From RDXT01 sp033765305 (GTDB lineage: Bacteria; Bacteroidota; Bacteroidia; J057): a DNA stretch of 63,284 nucleotides. The stretch is taken from assembly GCA_033765305.1 (NCBI GenBank), contig JANRID010000020.1, forward strand, positions 1 through 63,284. The letters run 5' to 3'. Positions 26,309 to 35,299 of this stretch are shown in pieces (the first letter of the stretch is position 1; each line of letters begins with the position of its first letter). The position numbers and the translations under genes are program-made. Under the pieces are notes generated by a model, which was not told the origin of the DNA, made no database searches, and saw only the letters and a list, made by a program, of their open reading frames with translations.

Positions 26309-27298
26309 TCAATACCGCAGCGCCACCCCGGCGAACGTCAGTCCGCTGCCGGAGCCGATCATGAGCATGCGCTCGCCCGGCTGGATTTTGCCCTGCTCCA
26401 CCGCCGCATTCAGGGCGATGGGGATGCAGGCCGAGCCGGTGTAGCCATAGTACTGCATGGCGGTATGCGCCCGCGCATGCGGCACATCGAGGTTGTCGAG
26501 GGTTTTGCGGATGCTGTTGATGTTGATCTGGGTAAGCAGGTAATGGTCCACATCGAGGGGGCGCCAGCCGAGCCGGCCCAGCATGCCGCGGGCCATGTGG
26601 GTCCAGATCTGGGGATTGAGTTCGGGCGGGAAACGGTAGTTGAAGCGGAGCGTATGCGCCTGATGCTCAATTAATTCGTAGCTTGCCGGATTGCGGGCGC
26701 CGCCGCCGTAGATGCCCATGCCGTCGTAGTACTGGCCCAGGGTAATCAGCTCGCTGTCCAGGATGCCCCGCTCCTCCGTCTCCTGGGCTTCGAGCAGGAT
26801 GGCGCCGGCGCCGTCGGCGAAGAGGGTAACGGTTTTTTTGTCCTTCGGATTGAGGAATTTGCTGATGGCATAGGCGCCGATTACAAGCACATGGGTGTAG
26901 CGCGGATCGGTGCGGATGAATTTGCTCGCCACTTCCACGCCCGTCACGAAGCCGGCGCAGGCAGCATTGAGGTCGAAGGTGCCGGCATGGCCGGCCTTGA
27001 TGCGGTCCTGCAGCACTGCAGCCGTAGCAGGCGTGAGGTATTCGGGCGTATCCGTCGCCACGATGATCAGATCGAGGTCGCGGGGGCGGAGCCCGGCGCG
27101 GTCCAGCGCCTGGCGGGCAGCATGCTCGCAGAGGTCCACCGTCGATTCGTCCGCATCGCACCAGCGCCGCTCGTGGATATCGAGGGTCTGCTCCAGCCAG
27201 TCGCTGACGTTCACGCCCAGCGATTCGTTGAAATAGCTGTTCGGGAGGACCCGTTTGGGAAGGTACGCGCCGGTAGCGCGGATCACGGCGTTGCGCAT
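26309..27298 (-). CDS. Ketoacyl-ACP synthase III-like protein with altered catalytic residues
   Basis: 329 residues from ATG 27298, giving the usual RNAVIRATGAYLPKRVLPN opening. The thiolase fold is clear, with nucleophile Cys114 in DLNAACAGF. In FabH the other two catalytic residues are His244 (HQAN motif) and Asn274 (GNTSAAS). Here the aligned segments read LLTQININ and YGYTGSAC, giving Thr256 and Tyr286, 30 residues apart exactly as in FabH. Decarboxylative condensation is therefore doubtful. An acyltransferase or other condensing role is more likely (inference). It stands alone, with no acyl carrier or oxidoreductase next to it. Confidence 0.85.
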   Translation of the reverse strand: MRNAVIRATGAYLPKRVLPNSYFNESLGVNVSDWLEQTLDIHERRWCDADESTVDLCEHAARQALDRAGLRPRDLDLIIVATDTPEYLTPATAAVLQDRIKAGHAGTFDLNAACAGFVTGVEVASKFIRTDPRYTHVLVIGAYAISKFLNPKDKKTVTLFADGAGAILLEAQETEERGILDSELITLGQYYDGMGIYGGGARNPASYELIEHQAHTLRFNYRFPPELNPQIWTHMARGMLGRLGWRPLDVDHYLLTQININSIRKTLDNLDVPHARAHTAMQYYGYTGSACIPIALNAAVEQGKIQPGERMLMIGSGSGLTFAGVALRY

Positions 27299-27399
27299 GA
27301 GCCTGGTTTCGGGAAAAGGAGGATGAAGATACGTCCCCGGAGGCAATTTTTCAACCGTTTTTCCCGGAATAATCCCCCGGACTCCGCCTTCCCTGCGCG

Positions 27400-27864
27400 T
27401 TATTGCAGCGCTTCTACTGCCTCCTCCACCGCATCGGCCATGGGATGCAGGTATGCAGGCAGGTTATCCCGCTTTTTGTCCACGTACCAGTGCAGCGTTT
27501 CGCCCAGATAGCGCACTTCGATGTACAAACCGCCCCAGTCGCCGGCATCCGGCTGGCCGATGACGGTCTCCGGCTCGTCGAGCAGCTGCCGGGGAATCTC
27601 CGCCGGCAGGCCGCTGACCAGCGCGTACTGCGCTTCGCTCAGCTGCTTCCAGTTGGCATTGGGCGGCCCCGACCGGTCCAGCTCGTCCTTCTGGTCCTCA
27701 TACAGCTTGCATTCCTCCAGCTTGAAGAGCTCGATGCACTGCTCGCCTTCGCATTCACCGTAAAAATGCCCGAAGACCAGATACGCGCAGCCGGGCGTGG
27801 GGCTGCCGTCGAACTTGCAGGCGCTCAGGAACAGCAGCAGGGCAATGGGAAACAATCTGCGCAT
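27400..27864 (-). CDS. Small lipoprotein of unknown function
   Basis: 154 residues. MRRLFPIALLLFLSAC is a lipoprotein signal with Cys16. Four further cysteines lie close together (GCAYL, ECEGEQC, LEECK). The rest is acidic, including WGGLYIEVRYLGETLHWYVDKK. No family was recognised. It ends 101 bp upstream of the ketosynthase gene, same strand. The 262-bp spacer on its other side carries the large palindrome. Confidence 0.75.
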   Translation of the reverse strand: MRRLFPIALLLFLSACKFDGSPTPGCAYLVFGHFYGECEGEQCIELFKLEECKLYEDQKDELDRSGPPNANWKQLSEAQYALVSGLPAEIPRQLLDEPETVIGQPDAGDWGGLYIEVRYLGETLHWYVDKKRDNLPAYLHPMADAVEEAVEALQ

Positions 27865-27960
27865 ACAACGGGAAGTTTGCAGGTATAACGAGTAAACTGC
27901 GCATTCCGCTGCATGCCTGGCGCCGGAATGCTGCTGCGCGGGCGGGATTCAGCCAGCCGC

Positions 27961-28001
27961 ATCCCGCCAAATTTAAAATTGAATTTTAAATTTGGCGGGA
28001 T
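27961..28001. repeat. Perfect 41-bp palindrome
   Basis: Two 20-base arms (27961-27980 and 27982-28001) are exact reverse complements around one central G. The outer 9 bp are GC-rich (ATCCCGCCA) and the inner part is all AT (AATTTAAAATT). The element lies 126 bp before the CHAT-STAND start and 97 bp from the divergent lipoprotein gene. It could be an operator, a cruciform, or the trace of a small mobile element. Confidence 0.95.
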
Positions 28002-28126
28002 CACAGCCGGAATATTCCCCCTTCCGGAGCCCTGTTTTCTCCGGAATATTGCTTCGAGCGCTGAAATGTGTATTTTACGGCTCCGAGCGTCATGCCGCGC
28101 ATGCATCCGATCCGCCACTCAACCCT

Positions 28127-31100
28127 ATGAAGCCAGTCATCTTTCTGGCATTCGCCAACACCTATTCCGAACAGGGACAGCACCTCCAGCAGCTCAAAAC
28201 CGAGCTGGAGGGCATCCGTCAGGTATTGGATACCGCTGCCCGCTACAACGGCCAGTTCGAAGTGGTGGAGCGGGCCAATGCGAGCCTGGCGAATGTATTC
28301 GAAGTTTTCCAGCGCCACAGCGGGCGCATCGCGGTCTTCCACTACGCCGGCCACGCAGGCCGCAACGAGCTTTTCCTCGAAGACGACCAGGGCGGCACCC
28401 AGGCTGCCCACAGCGCCGGCCTTGTGCCCTTCCTGGCCCGGAGCCGGGGGCTGCAGCTGGTATTTTTCAACGGCTGCTCCTCCAAAACCCAGGCCGAGCA
28501 GCTGGCCGCCGCCGGCGTGCCGGCCGTGATCGGCACTTCCAAGCCCATCAACGACGCCATCGCCACCCGGCTGGCCATCCGCTTCTACACCGGCGTGATG
28601 AGCGGCGCCAGCCTCCGCGATGCCTGGGAGGATGCAAAAAACGAACTGCAGTCCAGCACCGGCAATGCTGTCACCCGCAGCCTGCTCTTCGGGGAAGAAG
28701 GCGAACAGGACGATCTGATCTGGCATGTGTGCCTGCGGCCCGATGCTGACAGCAGCGAGGTGCTCAACTGGAAATTTGCCGATGCCCTCCGCGATCCGCT
28801 TTTCGGGCTGCCGCCGATTCCCCCGCAGTACAGCTTCCCGCCGGAGCCCTTCCGATTCCTGCGGCACTACGAAGCGGAACATGCGCGGGTCTTTTTCGGA
28901 CGCGGCAAGGCCATCCGCGACCTCTACCGGCTTGTGGACGACCCCGAAGGCGCGCCGGCCATCCTGCTCTACGGCCAGAGCGGGGTAGGCAAATCGTCCC
29001 TGCTGGATGCAGGGCTGCTGCCCCGGCTGGAGCATTCGCATACCGTGCGCTACATCCGCCGCGATCAGGCTGCCGGCCTGCTGCGGACCCTGGCTGCCGC
29101 CCTGGGCCATACGTCGGCTGCCAACCCGGCGCGCAGCCGCGAGCCGGAGCTGGAGGCCCGCATTGCGCAGCTCCGGGAAATCGCCGCAGGGGCGGATCCC
29201 CGCCTGCGGGCTGAGCTGGACCAGGTGATTCAGCGGCTTGAGTATCAGCCTGCGTCCTTATTTCAGCAAACCGGCGCCGCTTCAGCCGCCGAGGTGCAGG
29301 ATCTCCGGCAGGCCTGGCTCGAGGCCGAGGCGCAGCCCGGCGGCCCCCGTCCGCTGCTTATTATCCTCGACCAGGTGGAGGAAGCCTTTACCCAGCCCAT
29401 GCCCCGCAACGATCCGGCGGACCCGGCGTCGCCGCAGCAGGAGCTGGCGCAGCTCATGCAGGCCGTGCGGCAGATATTCGGCCTTGCCGAACGCCCGGCA
29501 GGCAAGCTGATTCTGAGCTACCGCAAAGAATATCATCCTGAAGTAGAGGATGCGATGCGGCGCACGCAGCTCCCCTACACCGGCGTATTCCTCCAGCACC
29601 TCGACCGCGACGACATCATGGAAGTCGTGCGCGGGCTGGCCGGCTCGGAGCGGCACCGCCGGCAGTACCGCATCGCCATCGAGGAGCACCTGCCGGAAAT
29701 GATCGCTAACGACCTCCAGGCCGATAAAAAATCGGCTATTTCGCCGGTGCTGCAGATTCTGATGACCAAGCTCTGGCTCGAGACGCAGCGCAGCCAGTCG
29801 GGCAAATTCTCCGTCCGCCAGTACGAAGCCCTGCGCAGCCAGGGCGTGCTGCTGGACGACTTCTTCCGGCAGCAGATGGAGCAGCTCGCCGCCATGCCCC
29901 GGTTTGGCGCAGCGGTGGCATCCGGGCTGGCGCTGGATGTGCTCTTTCTGCATACCTCTGCGCTGGGCACTTCCCGCGTCTGCACAGAAGCGGAGATCCG
30001 CGAACGCTACCCCAGCCGGGAGCAGGAGGTCCAGGCCCTGATCCGGCAGCTGACCGACCTCTTTCTGCTCACCGGCCGCGGCGGCGGCTCCACCTCGCTG
30101 GCGCACGATACCCTGGCACCGCTCGTGCAGCGGGCCTTCCGCGAATCCGACCGCCCCGGCCAGCGGGCCACCCGCATCCTCGAAAGCAAGCTCGACCCGG
30201 TAGATGACGGCCAGGCCGATGCCGGCCCGAACGCCGCCGCCCAGGACAGCGCCCAGCTGTTTCTGGACCGCACCGACCTGAGCATCGTCGAGGCGGGCCG
30301 CAGCGGCATGCGCGACTGGAACGAAGCGGAACAGGCCCTGTATGCGCGCAGCAGCAAGCGGCGCAGCCGCCAGACCTGGACCTGGCGGGCCATTTATGCG
30401 CTTGGAGGCCTCTTTACCCTGGCTGTAGTCATCCTGTATCTGAATGCGGAGGCGAGCCGGATCGAGGCAGAAAACCAGCGGATGCGCGCCCAGCGCACCA
30501 GCGACTCGCTCTCCGTCACGACCGAATCGCTGAAGCAGACCTCCGGCGAGCTGATCCTGGCCAGCCAGAGCCTGAGCAAGACCAACGAAAACCTGAAAAA
30601 GAAGCAGGACTCGCTGTTTATCGCCATCAGGCTGACGGAAAAAGCGGAGCGGGAAGCCGCCCAGGCGCGGGGCAAGGAAGAGCTGGCCAAAGTCCTGGCC
30701 GAACAGCAGCGCGACAGCGCGCAGCGCAGTGCCCGGCAGGCGCAGATGCAGAGCCTGATTGCGGACCTGAACCGCCAGCAGGCCCTTTTCGGCGAATACC
30801 AGGCCAAGGTGCGCGAGCTGGCTGTCAAGGGCCTCGCCGAAAAGGATTCTGCCCTCAAGGAGCAGCTGGCCCTGACGGGCTACCACCTGCACCGCCACGC
30901 AGTGCGCACGGTCCAGGACACGCTGGAGGTCCTTCAGCGGCAGCTGGAGGCCTATCGGCAGGACAGCAGCTTTGTATTTCTGGCGCCGACGATGCAGCTG
31001 GCCGGCAATCTCCTCGACGACATCAGCCGCCGCTGCCGCCTGCGCGACGCGCCCGAGGAGGCCTTTGCGGCGCTCCGCGAAGCCTGGACCCGGCGCTGGA

Positions 31101-32176
31101 TGCAAACCGGCCAGCGCCTGCCGGCATCGAGCGAGGCGCTGGTATGGATGGGCGACGGGTCGTTTCTGTACAACGACCGAAACGGCGCGCTGGCCGTGGC
31201 GATTCCGCCTGAAGATATTGCGCAGGGCTTCCGCCGGACAGACCGCCCCGCGCAGGCAGGCTACCTGGTCAAAAGTGCCTGCGCAACCGACGGCGGCCTG
31301 CTGCTGGGCCTCGACGACGGGCGCCTGCTGCCGGTCAACAGCCAGGGCTCGCCCGGCCGGCCGGTGCAGACCACCCTCAGCGGGCCGGTCACGGCCCTGC
31401 TCTGGGAAGACCGGCTCAACCGTGTGATTATGGCAAGCCAGCGCAGCCTGTACCGGATCCGGCTCGCCGAGCCGGGCGCGGCAGGCCCGCAGCTCAGCGA
31501 ACTGCCGCAGCCCCTGCTGCCCGAGGAGCTCCGCGGCCAGTTTCAGATCAGCTCCCTGGCGATGGCAGAGACGCCGCAGGGGATGCTGCTCCTGGCGGCG
31601 GGCGCCGGCCCGCGGAGCGGGCTGCTGCTGGCCCTGCTGCTCGATCAGGAATCCTCGCCTGCGGCGGCCGTCAGGCTGCCGGCACTGCCCGGCGGCGCAG
31701 CGCCCTTCCGGCTGGCCTGGGAGCCCCGGACCCGGCAGCTCGCAGTCGGCTGCATGGACGGGCGGGTATTTCTGGGCAAACTCTCCGCCGCAGGCGGGTG
31801 GAGCGCCTGGGATTCGCTCAGCCGCGTGCACCGCTCGCTGATTTCGGGGCTGACCTTCTCGGCGGGCGGCCAGCGGCTGGCGTCCGCCAGCGCCGACGGC
31901 CAGATTGCGCTCTACGACCTGCTGCCTGTGCCCCGCCTGGCGCTGTCCTTCCGCCACAGCAGCATCCGGCCTTCGCCTGTCAGTGTCCTTAGCTTCGACC
32001 GCCGGGCACAGCGGCTGATTTATGGCGATGCGTACGACATCTATGGCGTTCCCATTGCCCCCCGTCAGCTCTTCGAAGACCTGTGCTCGCCGCAGACCGG
32101 CTATCTCAAGCCTGTGGAACAGGCCCTGGGCGGCATCGACCTGCCGCCGCTTTGCTCTGCCCAATCCAACCCCTAG
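28127..32176 (+). CDS. CHAT protease / STAND NTPase / transmembrane / coiled-coil / beta-propeller protein
   Basis: 1349 residues. Residues 1-~200 are a CHAT caspase-like domain with His76 in FHYAGHAG and Cys117 in FFNGCSS. A STAND NTPase of the nSTAND1 type follows: FFGRGKAIRDL, Walker A GQSGVGKS (283-290) and Walker B LLIILDQVEEAF (~409-420). One clear membrane helix, IYALGGLFTLAVVILYLN, lies at ~756-773. After it come a long charged coiled coil (~775-930) and a C-terminal region with WD40-like units such as GLTFSAGGQRLASASADGQI. I infer a cytoplasmic protease-NTPase with coiled coil and propeller in the periplasm. Two genes for exported proteins follow in the same operon. STAND-CHAT proteins act in defence or programmed death in other systems. 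Confidence 0.88.
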   Translation: MKPVIFLAFANTYSEQGQHLQQLKTELEGIRQVLDTAARYNGQFEVVERANASLANVFEVFQRHSGRIAVFHYAGHAGRNELFLEDDQGGTQAAHSAGLVPFLARSRGLQLVFFNGCSSKTQAEQLAAAGVPAVIGTSKPINDAIATRLAIRFYTGVMSGASLRDAWEDAKNELQSSTGNAVTRSLLFGEEGEQDDLIWHVCLRPDADSSEVLNWKFADALRDPLFGLPPIPPQYSFPPEPFRFLRHYEAEHARVFFGRGKAIRDLYRLVDDPEGAPAILLYGQSGVGKSSLLDAGLLPRLEHSHTVRYIRRDQAAGLLRTLAAALGHTSAANPARSREPELEARIAQLREIAAGADPRLRAELDQVIQRLEYQPASLFQQTGAASAAEVQDLRQAWLEAEAQPGGPRPLLIILDQVEEAFTQPMPRNDPADPASPQQELAQLMQAVRQIFGLAERPAGKLILSYRKEYHPEVEDAMRRTQLPYTGVFLQHLDRDDIMEVVRGLAGSERHRRQYRIAIEEHLPEMIANDLQADKKSAISPVLQILMTKLWLETQRSQSGKFSVRQYEALRSQGVLLDDFFRQQMEQLAAMPRFGAAVASGLALDVLFLHTSALGTSRVCTEAEIRERYPSREQEVQALIRQLTDLFLLTGRGGGSTSLAHDTLAPLVQRAFRESDRPGQRATRILESKLDPVDDGQADAGPNAAAQDSAQLFLDRTDLSIVEAGRSGMRDWNEAEQALYARSSKRRSRQTWTWRAIYALGGLFTLAVVILYLNAEASRIEAENQRMRAQRTSDSLSVTTESLKQTSGELILASQSLSKTNENLKKKQDSLFIAIRLTEKAEREAAQARGKEELAKVLAEQQRDSAQRSARQAQMQSLIADLNRQQALFGEYQAKVRELAVKGLAEKDSALKEQLALTGYHLHRHAVRTVQDTLEVLQRQLEAYRQDSSFVFLAPTMQLAGNLLDDISRRCRLRDAPEEAFAALREAWTRRWMQTGQRLPASSEALVWMGDGSFLYNDRNGALAVAIPPEDIAQGFRRTDRPAQAGYLVKSACATDGGLLLGLDDGRLLPVNSQGSPGRPVQTTLSGPVTALLWEDRLNRVIMASQRSLYRIRLAEPGAAGPQLSELPQPLLPEELRGQFQISSLAMAETPQGMLLLAAGAGPRSGLLLALLLDQESSPAAAVRLPALPGGAAPFRLAWEPRTRQLAVGCMDGRVFLGKLSAAGGWSAWDSLSRVHRSLISGLTFSAGGQRLASASADGQIALYDLLPVPRLALSFRHSSIRPSPVSVLSFDRRAQRLIYGDAYDIYGVPIAPRQLFEDLCSPQTGYLKPVEQALGGIDLPPLCSAQSNP

Positions 32177-32189
32177 ACCCCCGGCTGCC

Positions 32190-33380
32190 ATGCGGAGATA
32201 CCCGGCTCTCATCGCTTTTCTGCTGCTGTATGCGCTGCACATGCCTGCCCAGAAAGGGCCGGAAGATCCGGCCAGCTTTTATCAGCGCCTGTCCGTACAG
32301 ATGAGCGGCCTGCTGGAGCAGGGCGCCTATTTCGAGGTGCTGAGCCTGGCGCAGCAGCACCTCATGGACCCCGATCTGTACCGGAAATGGGGGCAGGAGC
32401 CGCTGATTTTTCAGCGGGGGTTTCAGAAAGTCAGCAACGACATCCGGCGGCAGCTGCTCTATACCGTTGCCCTTGCGCATCTGGCGCTCTCCGATCCGGC
32501 CGCTGCCCGGCCTTTTCTCAAGCGCTACCTCTCGCTCAGCAACGGCGTATCGCTGGCCGACGAATGGCTGGCCGTGCGCAGGGCGGCACGGGAGGAGTTT
32601 TTCGTCAGCCCCAAATGGACTGCAGGCCTGTACCTGCTGCCTTCGGGATCACTGACGCAGGTCACCGAAACCTATACCCTGTTTCAGCAGCTCGATGCCA
32701 GCTCCACCGAAAAAAACTACGACGGATGGAAAACCCGGCTTGGGCTGGGGATTTCCGCCGAGTATTTCCTCAAACCCCGTATTTCCCTGATTGTCAGCCC
32801 ATTTTACTCCAATCTCGGCATTTCCTACCGCGACTCGCTCCGCTGGCAGCTCCGGGGCCAGCCCGGCATCAACCAGACCCTTGCATTCTCCCACACCTAC
32901 GAGCTGACCTACGCCTCGCTGCCGGTGATGGCCCGCGTCAGCCTGGCCAGCCTCGACCCGGACCACAGAATCAGCTACCCCGTCCCCTACCTGCAAGCCG
33001 GCGGCTGGGGCAGCATTCTCCTGGGCGCAACGCAGCAGACCGATACGGAGATCTTCATCAACAGCAGCTCCAGCCCCGTCAGCAGCACCCGCGCCATCTT
33101 TGGGCGGCGCAGTGCTTTCCTCGACTATCAGGCCGGGCTTTCCATCGGCGCAGGCGTGTACTACGAACTTGGCGCTACCCTCCTGAGCGCCAGGCTGTTC
33201 GTAGAAGCTGGACTCCATTACAGCCTCCGGACGGTCAACGACCGCAGCGAGCGCTTTGCGCAGCAGAACGTCGTGCATGGGGTGTATGAGGTGCAGGACG
33301 ATGTGCGGCTGCATCAGGTGCTGATCAAGGCCGGCATTGCTTTTCCGCTCAGCTACACTGCATTCAACCGGATCAAATGA
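32190..33380 (+). CDS. Exported protein, probable outer-membrane beta-barrel (CHAT-STAND operon)
   Basis: 396 residues from ATG 32190, 13 bp after the CHAT-STAND stop. A signal peptide ends near HMPAQ (residue 21). Residues ~25-150 are helical (LLEQGAYFEVLSLAQQHLM; LLYTVALAHLALSDPAAARP), resembling TPR packing. From ~160 alternating strands (ISLIVSPFYSNLGISYRD, SYPVPYLQAGGWGSILLG, SIGAGVYYELGATLLSARL) suggest a PorT-like outer-membrane barrel. No known family was recognised. Its stop overlaps the next start by four bases (ATGA), indicating tight co-translation. Confidence 0.8.
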   Translation: MRRYPALIAFLLLYALHMPAQKGPEDPASFYQRLSVQMSGLLEQGAYFEVLSLAQQHLMDPDLYRKWGQEPLIFQRGFQKVSNDIRRQLLYTVALAHLALSDPAAARPFLKRYLSLSNGVSLADEWLAVRRAAREEFFVSPKWTAGLYLLPSGSLTQVTETYTLFQQLDASSTEKNYDGWKTRLGLGISAEYFLKPRISLIVSPFYSNLGISYRDSLRWQLRGQPGINQTLAFSHTYELTYASLPVMARVSLASLDPDHRISYPVPYLQAGGWGSILLGATQQTDTEIFINSSSSPVSSTRAIFGRRSAFLDYQAGLSIGAGVYYELGATLLSARLFVEAGLHYSLRTVNDRSERFAQQNVVHGVYEVQDDVRLHQVLIKAGIAFPLSYTAFNRIK

Positions 33381-34696
33381 AACACTTGCCGAATACCGCG
33401 CTGCTCGGGCGCTGGCTGCTGCCGGCGGCTCTGCTCTGGCTTTCCGGCTGCCGCAACGAGGCCCCGGCGCCGGATGCGCAGTTCGAGTGGATTTTTCAGG
33501 ACAAATCCTATATCAACTACCAGTCTGTTGATATTCAGCCTACGCCTGACGACGGGTACATCATCCTGGCTACGCAAGGCCCGGCTCCCTATCTGCTCCG
33601 GCTCGACTCCGCCGGGCGCCAGAAATGGCAGAGCGATGTGGCAGCAGACGGCCTGAATGCCTACATCAGCCCAGCCGGACAGATCCTGGTGCGCCCCGGC
33701 GGCTATTTTTTCCTTTGCCAGCACCAGGCCAGCGGGGATATCGCCCTGGTCAAGGTGCCGGAAGCGGCCAGCGGCGGAAGGCGGGAAGCCGTTGAAATCC
33801 GGCGGATCCGTGCACAGGATATGGTAGATGCCAGCGCAGGCGGCTGCGATCCGGGCGATATCAACAATGCTTCCCAGTTTGTGCTCTCCAGCACCTACGC
33901 CGACGGCAGCACGCATCTCGTTGCGCTGGGCGAAGACATCAACAGCAATGTCAGCTTTACCCTGCGGACAGATACCAGCGGGGTCATCGAATGGTCCTTC
34001 TGCGACCGCTATACCGATCTGGCGGAGCTGGGCTCGCCTGGATTTGCGCGGAACCTGAGCTTCGTCTCCTATCTCGACCTGGACAGCGAGTGCTGCTATG
34101 TGACCAGCAGCTTCAGCGGCAACGGGATCCTGACCCGGCTCATCGACCGGAACGGCTTCGAGCAGTTCAGCATCCAGCCCTCGGAAGGTGCCTACCTGGC
34201 CTCAGCCCTGTTCGGGGAGAGCCGGGCGCGCGACACCACCGACATCCGGCTGGCCCTGGCGCTGCACAGCGAGGAGTTTATCCAGCTGCTGCACCTCAGC
34301 CCGCAGGACACGGCCTATCTTTCCGAGATCGACACGGACTTCCGGATCCGGATCGAAACAGACAACACCAGCCGGCTGTTTTACAACCTGCTGGCGTCCA
34401 AGCCGGTGTATATCCTTCCGCTGCTGACCGAAACCGCGCCCGGATTTGAGGAGCAGGCCGTGCTCTTCGGTGCCACGACACAGAACAACCAGATCGCGCT
34501 TCAGGCATTTCAAGGCAGCGGACCGCTCGAAAGCCTGCTGCTAGGCGCGGGCAATCCCTACGAAATCAACGCCCTGCGGGCGGCGCCGCAGGGCGGGATT
34601 ATCGTGCTGGGGACTACCCGCGTAGGCGGGCTGTTTTCGCGGATTTGCGTCTTCCGGATTCCGGGGCCTGCGATTGCCGCCCTGCTGGAGCCTTGA
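33377..34696 (+). CDS. Lipoprotein of unknown function (CHAT-STAND operon)
   Basis: 439 residues with a lipoprotein signal ending LLWLSGC (Cys25). The body is beta-rich with repeated units such as PTPDDGYIILATQG..YLLRLDSAGRQKWQ and AAPQGGIIVLGTTRVGG. These resemble the blades of a propeller of the type seen in Bacteroidota lipoproteins. It is the third gene of the operon and is joined to the barrel gene by a 4-bp overlap. It may be the surface or periplasmic sensor of the system (inference). After the stop only a 14-bp inverted repeat (34723-34736) is seen, without a T tract. Confidence 0.8.
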   Translation: MKHLPNTALLGRWLLPAALLWLSGCRNEAPAPDAQFEWIFQDKSYINYQSVDIQPTPDDGYIILATQGPAPYLLRLDSAGRQKWQSDVAADGLNAYISPAGQILVRPGGYFFLCQHQASGDIALVKVPEAASGGRREAVEIRRIRAQDMVDASAGGCDPGDINNASQFVLSSTYADGSTHLVALGEDINSNVSFTLRTDTSGVIEWSFCDRYTDLAELGSPGFARNLSFVSYLDLDSECCYVTSSFSGNGILTRLIDRNGFEQFSIQPSEGAYLASALFGESRARDTTDIRLALALHSEEFIQLLHLSPQDTAYLSEIDTDFRIRIETDNTSRLFYNLLASKPVYILPLLTETAPGFEEQAVLFGATTQNNQIALQAFQGSGPLESLLLGAGNPYEINALRAAPQGGIIVLGTTRVGGLFSRICVFRIPGPAIAALLEP

Positions 34697-34861
34697 GCCT
34701 GGCTTAGTAACACTCAAAAAATAACCTCCAGAGGTTGCGATGGGATTTTGTGCGAAGACAAAGAAGAAAAACCGAGTTTGGCGGGCCAAATAAGGGCTTT
34801 TCTGACGCAGTATTCGCGCAAAAGACCGAGTCAACAGCGGAATGTATTTTTTGAGCGGTAC

Positions 34862-35197
34862 TCAGATCTCCAGATTGAGATCCGTCTTGCCGCTGGGGCC
34901 CGTCGTAAAGGTTTCTTCGCGTGCTGCTTCGTCGCCTTCGGGGACCGTCCGGACAATATAGGCCTGATTGCGGCGCAGGCGGTCGAAAATGACCCGGCCA
35001 TTGCTGTCGGTCGTAAATTCCGCTGAAAATCGCTCTGTATTCTGAAACTGTATGAACAGCTGCACCGTCACGCCAGACTGCGGACGGCCGCCGTTGGTGA
35101 CGGTCACCTCAGCCTTCGGAAGCGGGCCCTGAGCCTGCACAGCGGTGGAAATGGCGATAAATCCAGCCAACGCGATTACATATGCCAGTGCTTTCAT
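34862..35197 (-). CDS. Small exported protein with Ig-like or carboxypeptidase-regulatory-like fold
   Basis: 111 residues from the ATG at 35197. A signal peptide (MKALAYVIALAGFIAISTAVQA) is followed by a single beta-sandwich-like domain: KAEVTVTNGGRPQSGVTVQL, FTTDSNGRVIFDRLRRNQAY, ending KTDLNLEI. This resembles stand-alone transthyretin- or Ig-like domains. Function is unknown. It stands apart from its neighbours, convergent with the CHAT operon. Confidence 0.75.
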   Translation of the reverse strand: MKALAYVIALAGFIAISTAVQAQGPLPKAEVTVTNGGRPQSGVTVQLFIQFQNTERFSAEFTTDSNGRVIFDRLRRNQAYIVRTVPEGDEAAREETFTTGPSGKTDLNLEI

Positions 35198-35299
35198 CTG
35201 CAAGGGGGATTAAGTGGTTCTGATGGGTGAACGATAGCCCAAGGTTGCTTATTGGGCATTTTTCAGCTCAATATGCAAAATATTTCCCAAAAACCCGGT

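Noticed and set aside
29282..32242. Very long open frame on the minus strand opposite the CHAT-STAND gene
   Set aside because: It is low-complexity, rich in Arg/Gly/Gln/His, with no family motif. It is an effect of high GC codon usage; the plus strand has clear domains. The same applies to long antisense frames opposite both TonB receptors, porX, ald and the kinase.
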